Shown here in pieces: positions 40,958 to 49,411 of a stretch of 58,803 bases of DNA. How positions within the stretch are numbered: the stretch's first letter is position 1; each line of letters begins with the position of its first letter. The position numbers were made by a program, and so were the translations under genes. The notes under the pieces were generated by a model that ran no database searches, was not told the DNA's origin, and saw nothing but the letters and a program-made list of their open reading frames with translations. Location: the IMG/VR virus record IMGVR_UViG_3300003690_000017, positions 1-58,803 of that record. One strand, given 5' to 3'. Source of the DNA: a virus.

Positions 40958-41719
40958 ATGGCGTCCCCGGAGACGTTCAGCTACACGGGTGGCCAGCAAA
41001 CATTCACCGTTCCGGCAGGAGTCACGACGATCACCGTAGATTGTGCTGGGGCGCAAGGCCGAAACGGACAAGGTGGCAGATCACAGGGTGACCTATCTGT
41101 AACCCCGGGTCAAACCCTCTATATAAATGTAGGGGGGCAAGGCGTCATGAACTCCGGGCTTACGGGAGGGGCAGGAGGATGGAATGGTGGTGGCACTGGC
41201 GGTACCGCTTACTCCAACTATGGAGGCCGTGGTGGGGGTGGAGCTTCAGATGTAAGGCAAGGTGGGACCGCACTTGCAAATCGTGTAGTAGTTGGGTCTG
41301 GAGGTGGAAGCCAAGGGTCTGGGGCTGGTGGGCATGGGGGAGGTGAAACGGGTACAACGGGTACCGGCTACGGAGGAGGTGCAAGCTCAGGTGGTGGAGG
41401 AGGAACCCAAAGTGCAGGAGGCGCAGCAGGTACTGGCAATAACGTAAACGGTACAGTGGGATCATTAGGCTCCGGTGGAAATGGAGGCTCCAGTAACTCA
41501 TCGGGAAGTTACGGAGGAGGAGGAGGCGGTGGTGGATATTATGGAGGTGGCGGTGGCGCAACTGGAGCAGGAGGCTCAGGTGCCGGAGGAGGTGGTGGTG
41601 GGTCATCACTGGTACTTGATGGAGGCTCAACCACTGGTAATTACAGAGCGGGTAATGGCGAGGTCACCTTCACGTACGTGGCGGTGATCCCAGCCCTCGG
41701 CATCATTTTCGTCGGATGA
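40958..41719 (+). CDS. Glycine-rich adhesin
   Basis: 253 aa; the ATG follows the fibre stop without a gap. The first about 30 residues (FTVPAGVTTITVDCAGAQG) start a glycine-rich module that continues with long Gly/Ser/Tyr/Asn tracts (for example GGGGGGGYYGGGGGA), then closes with a hydrophobic strand. Poly-Gly sandwich adhesins such as T4-type gp38 determine host range. The coding strand of 41080-41640 is unusually purine-rich and AT-richer than its surroundings, unlike the rest of the genome, suggesting recent exchange or rapid variation. Confidence 0.65.
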   Translation: MASPETFSYTGGQQTFTVPAGVTTITVDCAGAQGRNGQGGRSQGDLSVTPGQTLYINVGGQGVMNSGLTGGAGGWNGGGTGGTAYSNYGGRGGGGASDVRQGGTALANRVVVGSGGGSQGSGAGGHGGGETGTTGTGYGGGASSGGGGGTQSAGGAAGTGNNVNGTVGSLGSGGNGGSSNSSGSYGGGGGGGGYYGGGGGATGAGGSGAGGGGGGSSLVLDGGSTTGNYRAGNGEVTFTYVAVIPALGIIFVG

Positions 41720-41946
41720 ACGGAACCGAGAGAGGCGAACTCCGGGAGCTGACGCGGCAGCTCGCCGAATTTCAGGTCAGCATCACGAAAGTCATAGTCC
41801 CGCGCGCCGAGATCGACCGACGCGAATATAGCCTGCGGGACCGGATCAGCAGTAGCGAGTCTCGCGGGATGCGCTGGGCGATATCGCTCGGCGTGCTGAA
41901 CCTCGGTGGTTGGGTCACCTTAATCTGGATGATATCGTCGCCATGA
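41716..41946 (+). CDS. Small membrane protein of the lysis region
   Basis: 76 aa; ATGA overlap with the adhesin. An amphipathic N-terminal helix (LRELTRQLAEFQVSITKV) is followed by a charged stretch and a C-terminal transmembrane helix (about residues 53-72, ending WMISSP). The layout fits an inner-membrane lysis accessory (spanin- or antiholin-like). Family not recognised. Confidence 0.5.
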   Translation: MNGTERGELRELTRQLAEFQVSITKVIVPRAEIDRREYSLRDRISSSESRGMRWAISLGVLNLGGWVTLIWMISSP

Positions 41947-41962
41947 AGAACGGAAGGTAGAG

Positions 41963-42085
41963 ATGCCGAAGCTCGGTAAGAAACATTACCCGTACACCAA
42001 GGCGGGACAGGCGGCATACAAAAAGGCGAAGGCGGGGAAAAAGCCAAAGGGGGGTGCCAAGCCAAAGCGAAGGGCCAAAAAGTGA
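41963..42085 (+). CDS. 40-aa lysine-rich protein
   Basis: ATG at 41963 with GGAAGG upstream. The product starts MPKLGKKHYPYTKAGQAAYKKAK and is nearly half Lys/Arg. Peptides of this type ('MPKVGxKxFxYTxKGxAAAK') recur near structural and lysis genes of many environmental phages as I recall them. Function unknown; DNA or membrane binding is plausible. Its last codons may overlap an upstream start option of the endolysin. Confidence 0.6.
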   Translation: MPKLGKKHYPYTKAGQAAYKKAKAGKKPKGGAKPKRRAKK

Positions 42086-42101
42086 TCCGGGGACTTTTTT
42101 A

Positions 42102-43124
42102 GTGAGGCTTCCGGTCCCTGACGGGATAGCCGTCTCACAGGAATACGGGCTGACGCCGTTCGCTAGGGTTCCCGGTAGATACCCGACGCCGGGGCACCCA
42201 GCGATGGATTTTGCTGCGCCTGACGGGACGCCCCTGATGGCTCCGGCAGCCGGTACAGTTAGCCATGTGGGCTACGGGGACCCGGCGGGCTGGGGCTTTT
42301 TCATCGAAGTCATGGATGGTCGCTATACGCACATCTTTGCGCATCTGAATGACGGCGCGAGCAAAACGAAGGTGCGCGCCGGGGACGACGTGACGGAGGG
42401 TCAGGTGCTCGCCGCTACCGGCGACACCGGATGGAGCACGGGGCCGCACTTGCACTGGCAAGTGAACGACATAGCCAGCGGCCCTGCGGTCATGCGCCAC
42501 GCGGTTAACCCGCGTACCCTTATCAATCCGCAGGACTACGATGCGAAGGCGCTTCGCGATTACGCCGCTCTCGCGGCCCTGCGCCACGGCCTCGACCCCC
42601 ACTACTTCCAGCGCCAGATCAATCAGGAGTCCGGCTGGAATATGTACGCTTACTCTAGTGCCAACGCCATCGGCATTGCGCAAATAGTTCCGCGCTGGCA
42701 TCCGTTTGTGAATCCATGGCAACCGTACGACTCATTGGACTACGCCTCAACGCTGATGGCCGGGCACCTGCGGGAGTTCGGGCGCTTAGACTATGCGTTA
42801 GCGGCGTACAACGCAGGCGGGAGCACCGTGCGCCAGTACGGTGGAGTGCCGCCGTTCCCGGAAACCGAGCGCTACGTAGCTGTAATCATGGATGGATGGG
42901 AGGCCCCACAAGTGGGTGATGAAAACGACGACATTGCGATGAACCGCTGGATCAAGAACCAGATGCAGGACCTCGCGCAGGAGGCTATCGGGATGGATAA
43001 CCGCCTCGCTTCTGGCGCTGCGCCGGAACCGGATCGGCTCGCCTATCTCAACCAACGCTTTGCGGACATACGTGACAATTGGGCGGCCCTTTGGGCCGCA
43101 GAAAAAGTTCGGAGGAACACATGA
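42102..43124 (+). CDS. Endolysin with M23 peptidase and SLT transglycosylase domains
   Basis: 340 aa from the GTG at 42102; a GTG at 42054 would overlap the previous gene. N-terminal M23 domain: HPAMD (His about 32, Asp about 36), then PHLHWQV (about 115), the zinc-ligand set of lysostaphin-type peptidases. C-terminal lysozyme-like SLT domain: QINQESGWNMYAYSSANAIGIAQIVP with the catalytic Glu at about 174, then the LDYALAAYNAG motif. It would cut both the peptide cross-links and the glycan strands at lysis. A tail-associated entry lysin is the alternative, given the nearby fibre genes. Confidence 0.8.
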   Translation: MRLPVPDGIAVSQEYGLTPFARVPGRYPTPGHPAMDFAAPDGTPLMAPAAGTVSHVGYGDPAGWGFFIEVMDGRYTHIFAHLNDGASKTKVRAGDDVTEGQVLAATGDTGWSTGPHLHWQVNDIASGPAVMRHAVNPRTLINPQDYDAKALRDYAALAALRHGLDPHYFQRQINQESGWNMYAYSSANAIGIAQIVPRWHPFVNPWQPYDSLDYASTLMAGHLREFGRLDYALAAYNAGGSTVRQYGGVPPFPETERYVAVIMDGWEAPQVGDENDDIAMNRWIKNQMQDLAQEAIGMDNRLASGAAPEPDRLAYLNQRFADIRDNWAALWAAEKVRRNT

Positions 43125-43396
43125 TCGGGGATATGGGTAACTGGGCTTACGCGCTGCTGGTGCTTGCGCCGCTCGTGGCTACCGGCGCTGTGGAGCTTTT
43201 CAAGCCGGTGATGGCGACCAAGTTCGTGCCGTTTGTGGGTGCGGTTGTGGGCGCGGTATTTACTGGCCTCGTGATGGGGGCGATTACGACCGACCCCCTC
43301 CTGATTGGGGCGGTGTCTGTCGTGGGCGCGTTCGCTCCAAAGCAGATCGCAGACCGGCTTTTGACCCCCCTCGGGATCAACAATTCCTCCCGCTGA
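43121..43396 (+). CDS. Holin-like protein
   Basis: 91 aa from the ATG at 43121, with GGAGG upstream and ATGA overlap with the endolysin stop. Two or three hydrophobic helices (YALLVLAPLVATGAVELF; FVPFVGAVVGAVFTGLVM; and LLIGAVSVVGAFA) with a short polar tail. Adjacency to the endolysin supports a holin. It lacks a family-specific motif I recognise. Confidence 0.6.
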   Translation: MIGDMGNWAYALLVLAPLVATGAVELFKPVMATKFVPFVGAVVGAVFTGLVMGAITTDPLLIGAVSVVGAFAPKQIADRLLTPLGINNSSR

Positions 43397-43453
43397 AATG
43401 CCCTGTTGATTCTGCTACCCTTGCCCTCCGCTTGCTAGACCATAGGAGGTCAA

Positions 43454-44491
43454 ATGGCTACCGCTATCTCTTGGGGGCACGCCACCCGGCTGCCCTTCTC
43501 AGACCGTCAGGAATGGCTCGCCCTTCGACGTAAGGGCCTTGGCGGAACTGACGCCGCCGCGATCCTCGGCGTCAACCCCTACCGCTCCGCGCTGGACGTG
43601 TACCTCGACAAGAAGGGGCTGGTCCCCGAGCTTGAGGAAAACGCCGCAATGGAGTGGGGGAAACGCCTTGAAGACGTGATCGCGACAAAGTTTGTGGACG
43701 ACAATGTGGTGCAACACGATTGGAGCGGGGGAAATAAGGTGGGGTTTGGGTTCTACCTTCGCTCTGCCCAAGAGATCGGTGGCCTTCTCCAGCATCCCCA
43801 GCAGGGTGGATTCGGGTTCATGCTGGCGACACCGGACTACTTTGAGCCGACGCAAAGCTGGGGACTGGAGATTAAGACGGCGGGCGCGATGATGGCCCCG
43901 CAGTGGGGCGACCCACCGTCGATGCTCAACGTACCCGAGCACTACCGGGTTCAGTGCGAGCACTACATGATCGTGACTGGTGCCGCGATGTGGTATCTGG
44001 CCGTCCTGATCGGCGGTCGCGACTACCGTGTCTATGAAATCTGTCCGAATGAGGACCGCGTGGAGAAGCACAAGGCTGCTCTGCTGAGGTTCTGGAACGA
44101 GAACATCCTCGCCGATCTGGCCCCGGAGCTTGATGCGTCCAAGGCTGCTGACACGTACCTGAGGGCCTCGCACCCCGAGGCCACGGCGGGCATGATCGCG
44201 GGCAACGCCGACGACGAGGACGATTACGCGAAGCTGCTCTTGCTGCGTGACACCCGCGACATCGCCGCAGAGGAGTACAAGACCGCCGAAAACCAGATGA
44301 AGGACCGTATCGCGAAGAACGAGGGCATCGAGTTTGCGGAAGGTGGGGCCGTCACTTGGCGGTCGCACGAGCGAAGGAAGACGGACTGGCAGGCGCTCTC
44401 GCGAGATTTTTTGCCGACGCTGGGCGAAAAAGACATAGACGACTTCACCGAATCCAGCGTCTATCGACGCTTCGTAATCAAGAAAGGCTGA
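43454..44491 (+). CDS. YqaJ-family viral exonuclease
   Basis: 345 aa with a perfect AGGAGG box. Lambda-exonuclease-like fold: RRKGLGGTDAAAILGVNPYRS (about 29-46), the WGKRLEDVIA helix, and LEIKTAGAM (about 138; catalytic Glu-x-Lys), followed by VPEHYRVQCEHYMIVTGA, which matches the YqaJ Q-containing motif. It resects double-stranded DNA 5' ends and hands them to the neighbouring RecT. The C-terminal helical region carries a Lys-rich end. Confidence 0.9.
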   Translation: MATAISWGHATRLPFSDRQEWLALRRKGLGGTDAAAILGVNPYRSALDVYLDKKGLVPELEENAAMEWGKRLEDVIATKFVDDNVVQHDWSGGNKVGFGFYLRSAQEIGGLLQHPQQGGFGFMLATPDYFEPTQSWGLEIKTAGAMMAPQWGDPPSMLNVPEHYRVQCEHYMIVTGAAMWYLAVLIGGRDYRVYEICPNEDRVEKHKAALLRFWNENILADLAPELDASKAADTYLRASHPEATAGMIAGNADDEDDYAKLLLLRDTRDIAAEEYKTAENQMKDRIAKNEGIEFAEGGAVTWRSHERRKTDWQALSRDFLPTLGEKDIDDFTESSVYRRFVIKKG

Positions 44492-44495
44492 AGCC

Positions 44496-45662
44496 ATGAC
44501 ACAGGAATCAACCGACCTAGCGTTCCCGCAGCGAGTTCAGGAGTGGGAGAAGTTCCTCGGGCACAACAAGAGCCGCGTAGCCCAACTCGTGAACCAGCGC
44601 GTAGACGTGGGTACGTGGCTACGGGTGGCAATCACGTCCATGCAGCGCAACCCGCTGCTGCTCGACTGCACCCGCGAAAGCATCATGAACGCCCTACTCG
44701 TGGGGGCAGGCATGGGACTCGACTTCGCCGACGGCAAAGACCACCTCTACCTCGTCCCGTTCAAGAACAACCGCCTCGGCAAATACGAGGCGACCTGCAT
44801 CGTCGGCTACAAGGGTTTGATGGAGCTTGCGGTGCGCGAGGGCTACGCCAAGCGCGTGGTGGCCCGGGCCGTGTACGAGAGCGATCACTTCGAGTACGAC
44901 CTCGGCATCAACGAGAAGCTGGAGCATCGGCCCGAGGGTGAGCGCATGGACGAGACTGACATCACGCACGTTTACGCGATCGCCTTCCTCCGGAACGGCG
45001 ACTCCATCTTCGAGGTCATGGACCGCAATCAGGTGGAGAAGATCAGGGCGGGCAGCCGCGCCCGCAACGCGACGGCGTGGACCGAGCACTGGGAAATGAT
45101 GGCTCGCAAGACTGTCATCAAGCGCCTGTCGAAGGCGTTCACCGGCGGCGCAGACACCCCGCCCGCAAACTCCTTCGTCACCGCGATGGCGATTGAGGAT
45201 CGCGCCGAAGGCGGCAACATGGAGATCAGCGATCTGGTGCCGGAAACTACTGCTCCCTTGGAGGCCCCGGCGGAAACGCAAGAGCCTGCGCAACGCGAGG
45301 GGGCGAGCGAGAACGGTGCTGACACGAAAGCTGCGACACCTGAGGCCCTCGCCGAACTCGCTCTGGCGGCCGCGAAGGCCCAGCCGAAAGCTAAGGCAAA
45401 GGCCAAGGCCCGCGCCAAGCCCAAGGCCAAGCCGAAGGAGCCGCCCGTCGAGAATAAGCAGGAGGCCGATATTGTCGCTTCCCCAGAGGACGCGGGCATG
45501 CCCAAGGGCGAGCTTTTGTACTGGCAGCAGGTATTCGGGGCCGTAGCGGTGCCCGAGGGCTTGGCGCTGGTCGTGACGCGCAATACATTCGAGCCGGGTA
45601 GCAAGGCGTTCCGCCAGTTCATGGACATGCACGACGCCCGCGTGGCGCAGCTAGAGGGTTAG
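44496..45662 (+). CDS. recT: RecT-family single-strand annealing protein
   Basis: 388 aa, starting 4 nt after the exonuclease stop. The annealing core spans residues about 20-240: SIMNALLVGAGMGLDFADGKDHLYLVPF and TCIVGYKGLMELAVREGYAKRVVA are RecT family hallmarks. A long Ala/Lys/Pro tail (KAKAKAKARAKPKAKPK) and a C-terminal domain of about 60 residues extend it beyond typical RecT (about 270 aa). With YqaJ it forms a two-component recombination system for replication and repair. Confidence 0.9.
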   Translation: MTQESTDLAFPQRVQEWEKFLGHNKSRVAQLVNQRVDVGTWLRVAITSMQRNPLLLDCTRESIMNALLVGAGMGLDFADGKDHLYLVPFKNNRLGKYEATCIVGYKGLMELAVREGYAKRVVARAVYESDHFEYDLGINEKLEHRPEGERMDETDITHVYAIAFLRNGDSIFEVMDRNQVEKIRAGSRARNATAWTEHWEMMARKTVIKRLSKAFTGGADTPPANSFVTAMAIEDRAEGGNMEISDLVPETTAPLEAPAETQEPAQREGASENGADTKAATPEALAELALAAAKAQPKAKAKAKARAKPKAKPKEPPVENKQEADIVASPEDAGMPKGELLYWQQVFGAVAVPEGLALVVTRNTFEPGSKAFRQFMDMHDARVAQLEG

Positions 45663-45694
45663 CGGACCGACGCGCCTAGAAAGGAGACGCACTT

Positions 45695-47815
45695 TTGCCC
45701 GGAATGACCGACATCGTAGACGCGTTACATGGCCGCAAGGAAGGCCGGTCGTTTCGGGGCGACTGCCCCGTCTGCGGCGCGAACGATTTTGTTATCACGC
45801 CACCGCGAGACTCGAACATAGTGAACCCGCTCGTCTATTGCTGGCACGGTTGCGCTGGCGAGGATGTGATACAGGCGCTCACCGAGCAGGGGCTATGGAC
45901 AACCGCCGAGCAGAACGGCACTGTCAGCAGAAAAAGAAGGGCCGTTGCCCCTGATACCTTCCCGCCCTCCGAGCATACATCCACGCACGCGAGCCAAAAG
46001 CCGGATGTCAGCAAGCCCCCCGCGGCGATCTACCAGTTCCGCTGGAACAACGGCGATGACCCGGTGGCCGAGAAGGGTAGGTGGGAGACGCCCGATGGGG
46101 CCAAGACATTCAGGTGGCGCGGCTACGGGAAGACGGATTGGAAGGGCCTGCCGAGGCCGCTCAAAGAGAAGGACGTACCGCTCTACCGGACAGAAGACCT
46201 TGAGAATCTCGCCGCTGATGTGCCCGTGTGGTTCGTAGAGGGAGAGAAGTGTGCGGATGCGCTGGTGGGGGCGGGTTACGCGGCTGTGAGCGCTGGCGGG
46301 GGCGCTGGGCAGAGCGAGTTCGGCGAGGGCCTGACGATCCTGCGCGACAGGGCGGTGATCCTGTGGCCGGACAACGACTCGGACGGTCGCAAGTTTATGC
46401 ACGAGGTCGCCAAGCAGATCGAGCCTCAGGTGTCGCAGCTTGAGATAGTGCGCCCGGTCGTCAGCAAGAAGGGCGATGCCGTGGATTTCCTCGCCGAGGG
46501 TGGGGATGTAGAAGAACTGGAAGTGGCACCTTACACGACGCAACCTACGGTTGAGGCGCTTGAGGGCGATGACAATTTCCGGTGCCGGATACCTCTGGCC
46601 GAAGGGGCCATCCTGATCGACGGGCGCGACATGCGTCAGAACCCACAACGGATCGACTGTGACTTCGTGACTCGCGTGTCAGCACCGGGTTCCAAGAAGG
46701 ACATCTTCTCGGGCCGACTCAATCTGCTCTCCCTCAGCAATCGGGAGCTTTACCGGCGTCAACTGGACGCGATGTTCGGGAAGGAATTTGGGTGGACCGC
46801 GCACATAAACATCGCGACCTCCATGATTCGGAACGCCTACCTGATGTCGGACGATGCCGTCCAGCTTGCTGATGTGGACCCGGTGGTGGCGCACAGGGGC
46901 TTCCTCGTCGCCCCGTTCCTCCCGGCGCACCAACCGTCGATCTTCTTCGGCGACGGTGAGGCCGGTAAGACCTTTCAGGCATACCTGCTCGCGCTCTGCG
47001 TCGCGCACAAAATGGCGTATCTGAAATTTGATGTGCCTGCCGAGCACGGCCGGGTCATGATCGTGGACTACGAGACGGACAAGGAAACCGCCAAGGTGCG
47101 CCTACTGCGCCTCCTGAAGGGCCTCTCGCTGGGCTGGCCGCAGGACCGGCTGATTTATTGGGGCGCGCGAGGCATCTCTCTGCCTGCACAGAAGGAGGCG
47201 ATCAAGCGGCGCGTGCTGGAGGACGATGTGCGCCTGCTCGTCATCGACAGCGCCGCCGCCGCCTGCGGGGAGCCGCGCAACGAGCAGGAGGTGCTCGCGT
47301 ACTTCAACGCTCTGGCGTACATCGGGGTGACCAGCCTGACAATCGCGCATGTGAGCCACGGCGACGGCACTCAGAGGCAACGGTACAAACCCTTCGGATC
47401 GGTCTTCTGGCACAACGCAGCCCGATCCACTTGGTACGTGACGCGGGTACAGGGTGGTGGTGCTGACATGGAAGTCGGCCTGATAAATCGCAAAATGTCG
47501 AACGGCCCGCGCCACAAGCCCCTCGCAGTCACGATGAAATTCGATGATTCGGACCCACTCGGGTCGATCAGGGTGGAGACGGCCAGCGGCGACGACGTGC
47601 CAGAGATTCGCAACGAGCTTCCACTTCCGCAGCGGTTCATGACCCTCTTGCGTGTCGGCGAGAGAGTCGGCCGCACGGAACCGCACACGACGGAAGAGTT
47701 GTGCGCGCAGTCGTGGGTTAGCGAGGACGCCGGGAAGCGTGTGCTTACTGGGCTGGAACGCAAGGGTGAGATTCATTCTGCGGGTGACGGCCTGTGGGAG
47801 TTGCCCGCGCCTTAG
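45695..47815 (+). CDS. Primase-helicase (zinc ribbon + Toprim + RecA-fold ATPase)
   Basis: 706 aa; a TTG start is preferred (AAAGGAG 9 nt upstream) over the ATG three codons later. Domains in order: primase zinc site CPVCGAND...CWHGC (about residues 24-55), Toprim-like VWFVEGEKCADAL and WPDNDSDGRKF (about 178-230), and a RepA/RecA-like ATPase with Walker A GDGEAGKT (about 417) and Walker B LLVIDSAAAA (about 512), then HVSHGD and a C-terminal winged helix. It would prime and unwind DNA at the fork. No DNA polymerase gene is present, so the host supplies it. Its stop overlaps that of a leftward gene (TTAG). Confidence 0.85.
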   Translation: MPGMTDIVDALHGRKEGRSFRGDCPVCGANDFVITPPRDSNIVNPLVYCWHGCAGEDVIQALTEQGLWTTAEQNGTVSRKRRAVAPDTFPPSEHTSTHASQKPDVSKPPAAIYQFRWNNGDDPVAEKGRWETPDGAKTFRWRGYGKTDWKGLPRPLKEKDVPLYRTEDLENLAADVPVWFVEGEKCADALVGAGYAAVSAGGGAGQSEFGEGLTILRDRAVILWPDNDSDGRKFMHEVAKQIEPQVSQLEIVRPVVSKKGDAVDFLAEGGDVEELEVAPYTTQPTVEALEGDDNFRCRIPLAEGAILIDGRDMRQNPQRIDCDFVTRVSAPGSKKDIFSGRLNLLSLSNRELYRRQLDAMFGKEFGWTAHINIATSMIRNAYLMSDDAVQLADVDPVVAHRGFLVAPFLPAHQPSIFFGDGEAGKTFQAYLLALCVAHKMAYLKFDVPAEHGRVMIVDYETDKETAKVRLLRLLKGLSLGWPQDRLIYWGARGISLPAQKEAIKRRVLEDDVRLLVIDSAAAACGEPRNEQEVLAYFNALAYIGVTSLTIAHVSHGDGTQRQRYKPFGSVFWHNAARSTWYVTRVQGGGADMEVGLINRKMSNGPRHKPLAVTMKFDDSDPLGSIRVETASGDDVPEIRNELPLPQRFMTLLRVGERVGRTEPHTTEELCAQSWVSEDAGKRVLTGLERKGEIHSAGDGLWELPAP

Positions 47816-48204
47816 GAGCGGAACTCTCCGGCCTCGCCCCTCATGCGCTTTATCGTTCCGGGTATGAGCGCCCCGCCGCCGGGCGTCGGATTCTTGCTTT
47901 GGTGGCTCGTAAGCCGCTTGATGCACAACTCCCTGCCGCAGGTCACGCGGAGCGCCTGCGCGGGCCTCCCGCATACCGGACACGAAGCCTCCCTGTGGGC
48001 CGTGCTTCCCACATGGCGTCCGGCCTTGTGACCGACGGACCCGCTGTTCGTGCTCGAAACCGACCGCCCGTGGACGCCCACCTCCAGATACGGCGAACTG
48101 CTGCCCAGCTTCCTGCACTCCGGGCAGACGTGGTGCGTCGTCTTGTGCGGATGCTCATACATTTCGCCGCAGTAGTCGCACTCGTGCTCAGTCGGCGCGC
48201 TCAT
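47812..48204 (-). CDS. Double zinc-finger protein
   Basis: 130 aa from the ATG at 48204 (AAAGGTGGGG upstream; overlaps the upstream stop). The first zinc site is CDYC...CPEC near the N-terminus (residues about 9-30); the second is CPVC...CGRELC near the middle. A basic C-terminal tail follows. This may bind nucleic acid. Last gene of the leftward arm; its stop codon overlaps that of the primase-helicase gene. Confidence 0.6.
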   Translation of the reverse strand: MSAPTEHECDYCGEMYEHPHKTTHHVCPECRKLGSSSPYLEVGVHGRSVSSTNSGSVGHKAGRHVGSTAHREASCPVCGRPAQALRVTCGRELCIKRLTSHQSKNPTPGGGALIPGTIKRMRGEAGEFRS

Positions 48205-49124
48205 GATGCCGCCCCACCTTTCTGCGACGGAATAGTCGCGTACTTCAACATTTGTGCGTCCCACGGCCCGTAGGTTGAGTACGTAGCCGCTTGGACTTGG
48301 GCTGCTGGCCTCCCGTAACGCTCGACCTGATCGGAGTCGATCTTACCAAGCTGGTAGTAGTAGTCGCGAGGCAGCGTGATGTCGTGCCCGTTGGCCCTGT
48401 CGATGACCATAACGAGAGTAATGGCATGGGCTCGCACCCCCGACTGTACTGGCATCTGCTCGGTGACCTCGATCCACGCGTGAGTGTGCCGGAAGGGGTG
48501 CTTGGTGCCCTGCACGTAGCCGTGGCAGAGCCGGGTTTTGCGTATTTCGTCAGCGTCCTTCAGATCGAGCATGTACAGGAAGGCGACCTCGAAGCAGTCG
48601 CCGTCAGAGACGAGCGGCGCAACCTGCCGCTGAAGCCCCTCGGGCGTCCATGAGCGGATTGTGCGGGGGAACGGGGGTTCTGTGCCCCGCATGCGCTTGC
48701 CGCGCAGCTTGCCCGCCCTGAGCGTCATCTCGGCCTTTTCCGCCGGATTGCCCTTGGCCCAGCGCCTAGAGTGGTCCTTGAGTTGCTGGCGGTAGCGGTC
48801 GTCTGTGTGATAGCGCTTGTTCGAGTAGCACGCGCCGCACATGCCTGCCACTCGCTTACCCGGCAGGGCTTCCCCGCCGCAGTGCGGGCAGACGGAGGGC
48901 AGGTAGTACGGATGCACCTTGCTGCCGTACTTCTTGAGGTTGGCCGCCTCCCGCTTGGCCTTCTCGCGACGCCCCCTCGTAGCGCGAGCCTTGGGCGTCC
49001 GCTGCCACTTGCCGGTGGCTTCCCTGCGCCGCGTTGCCCGCTCGGGCCGCAGGTCGTAATGCTTCCGGCAAAGGCCCTTCGCCAGATGCTTGTTCGTGCA
49101 GCCGGGTTCGGTGCAGGTCGTCAC
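48201..49124 (-). CDS. Zinc-finger protein fused to a Cys-His-Asp domain
   Basis: 307 aa from the GTG at 49124 (AAAGGAG upstream; overlaps the VRR-NUC stop). The N-terminal CTEPGC...KGLCRKHY is a C3H zinc motif often found before HNH domains, followed by a Lys/Arg-rich linker and a second site CPHCGG...CGACY. The C-terminal 140 residues are different: GDCFEVAFLYMLD, then HAWIEV, then VIDRANGHDITLP, YYYQLG and YGPWD. Cys, His and Asp in that order recall papain/transglutaminase-like folds; I recall similar unnamed phage proteins. Either DNA- or protein-modifying activity is possible. Confidence 0.6.
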   Translation of the reverse strand: MTTCTEPGCTNKHLAKGLCRKHYDLRPERATRRREATGKWQRTPKARATRGRREKAKREAANLKKYGSKVHPYYLPSVCPHCGGEALPGKRVAGMCGACYSNKRYHTDDRYRQQLKDHSRRWAKGNPAEKAEMTLRAGKLRGKRMRGTEPPFPRTIRSWTPEGLQRQVAPLVSDGDCFEVAFLYMLDLKDADEIRKTRLCHGYVQGTKHPFRHTHAWIEVTEQMPVQSGVRAHAITLVMVIDRANGHDITLPRDYYYQLGKIDSDQVERYGRPAAQVQAATYSTYGPWDAQMLKYATIPSQKGGAAS

Positions 49125-49408
49125 TGTTGTAGCTCCTTTAGCTCGCTTACGATGTCTTCCATGTCTGCGGGTCGCCAGAGCGCCCAATCTGCGCCAGCGG
49201 CCAGCAACGTGTCCCGCCAGACGATCTGGTCGGGGCCCAACTTGCCGGTCTTGCCTTTCAGTTCGCGGAAGAGGACTCGCGATGGCCCCACGATCACGCT
49301 GTCGGGGAAGCCCTCTTCGGACTTACGGGAGTCGTGCGTGTGGTAGTGAAGCAGCCCGAACTGCCTGCACACGGACGCCACCCATGCCTGTAATTTCTTC
49401 TCGCTCAT
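49121..49408 (-). CDS. VRR-NUC endonuclease
   Basis: 95 aa. It shows the compact VRR-NUC core: YHTHDSRKSEEGFPDSVIV (catalytic Asp in GFPD), RVLFRELKGKTGKL (Glu-x-Lys) and the following Q and WRP. These PD-(D/E)XK-type nucleases often act on branched or nicked phage DNA. It sits at the end of the AAA+/VWA cluster and overlaps the downstream fusion gene by 4 nt (GTGA). Confidence 0.85.
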   Translation of the reverse strand: MSEKKLQAWVASVCRQFGLLHYHTHDSRKSEEGFPDSVIVGPSRVLFRELKGKTGKLGPDQIVWRDTLLAAGADWALWRPADMEDIVSELKELQQ

Positions 49409-49411
49409 TCG

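Noticed and set aside
41160-41630. 156-codon minus-strand frame rich in Leu and His
   Set aside because: It is the antisense of the poly-glycine adhesin tract, which automatically yields such a composition.
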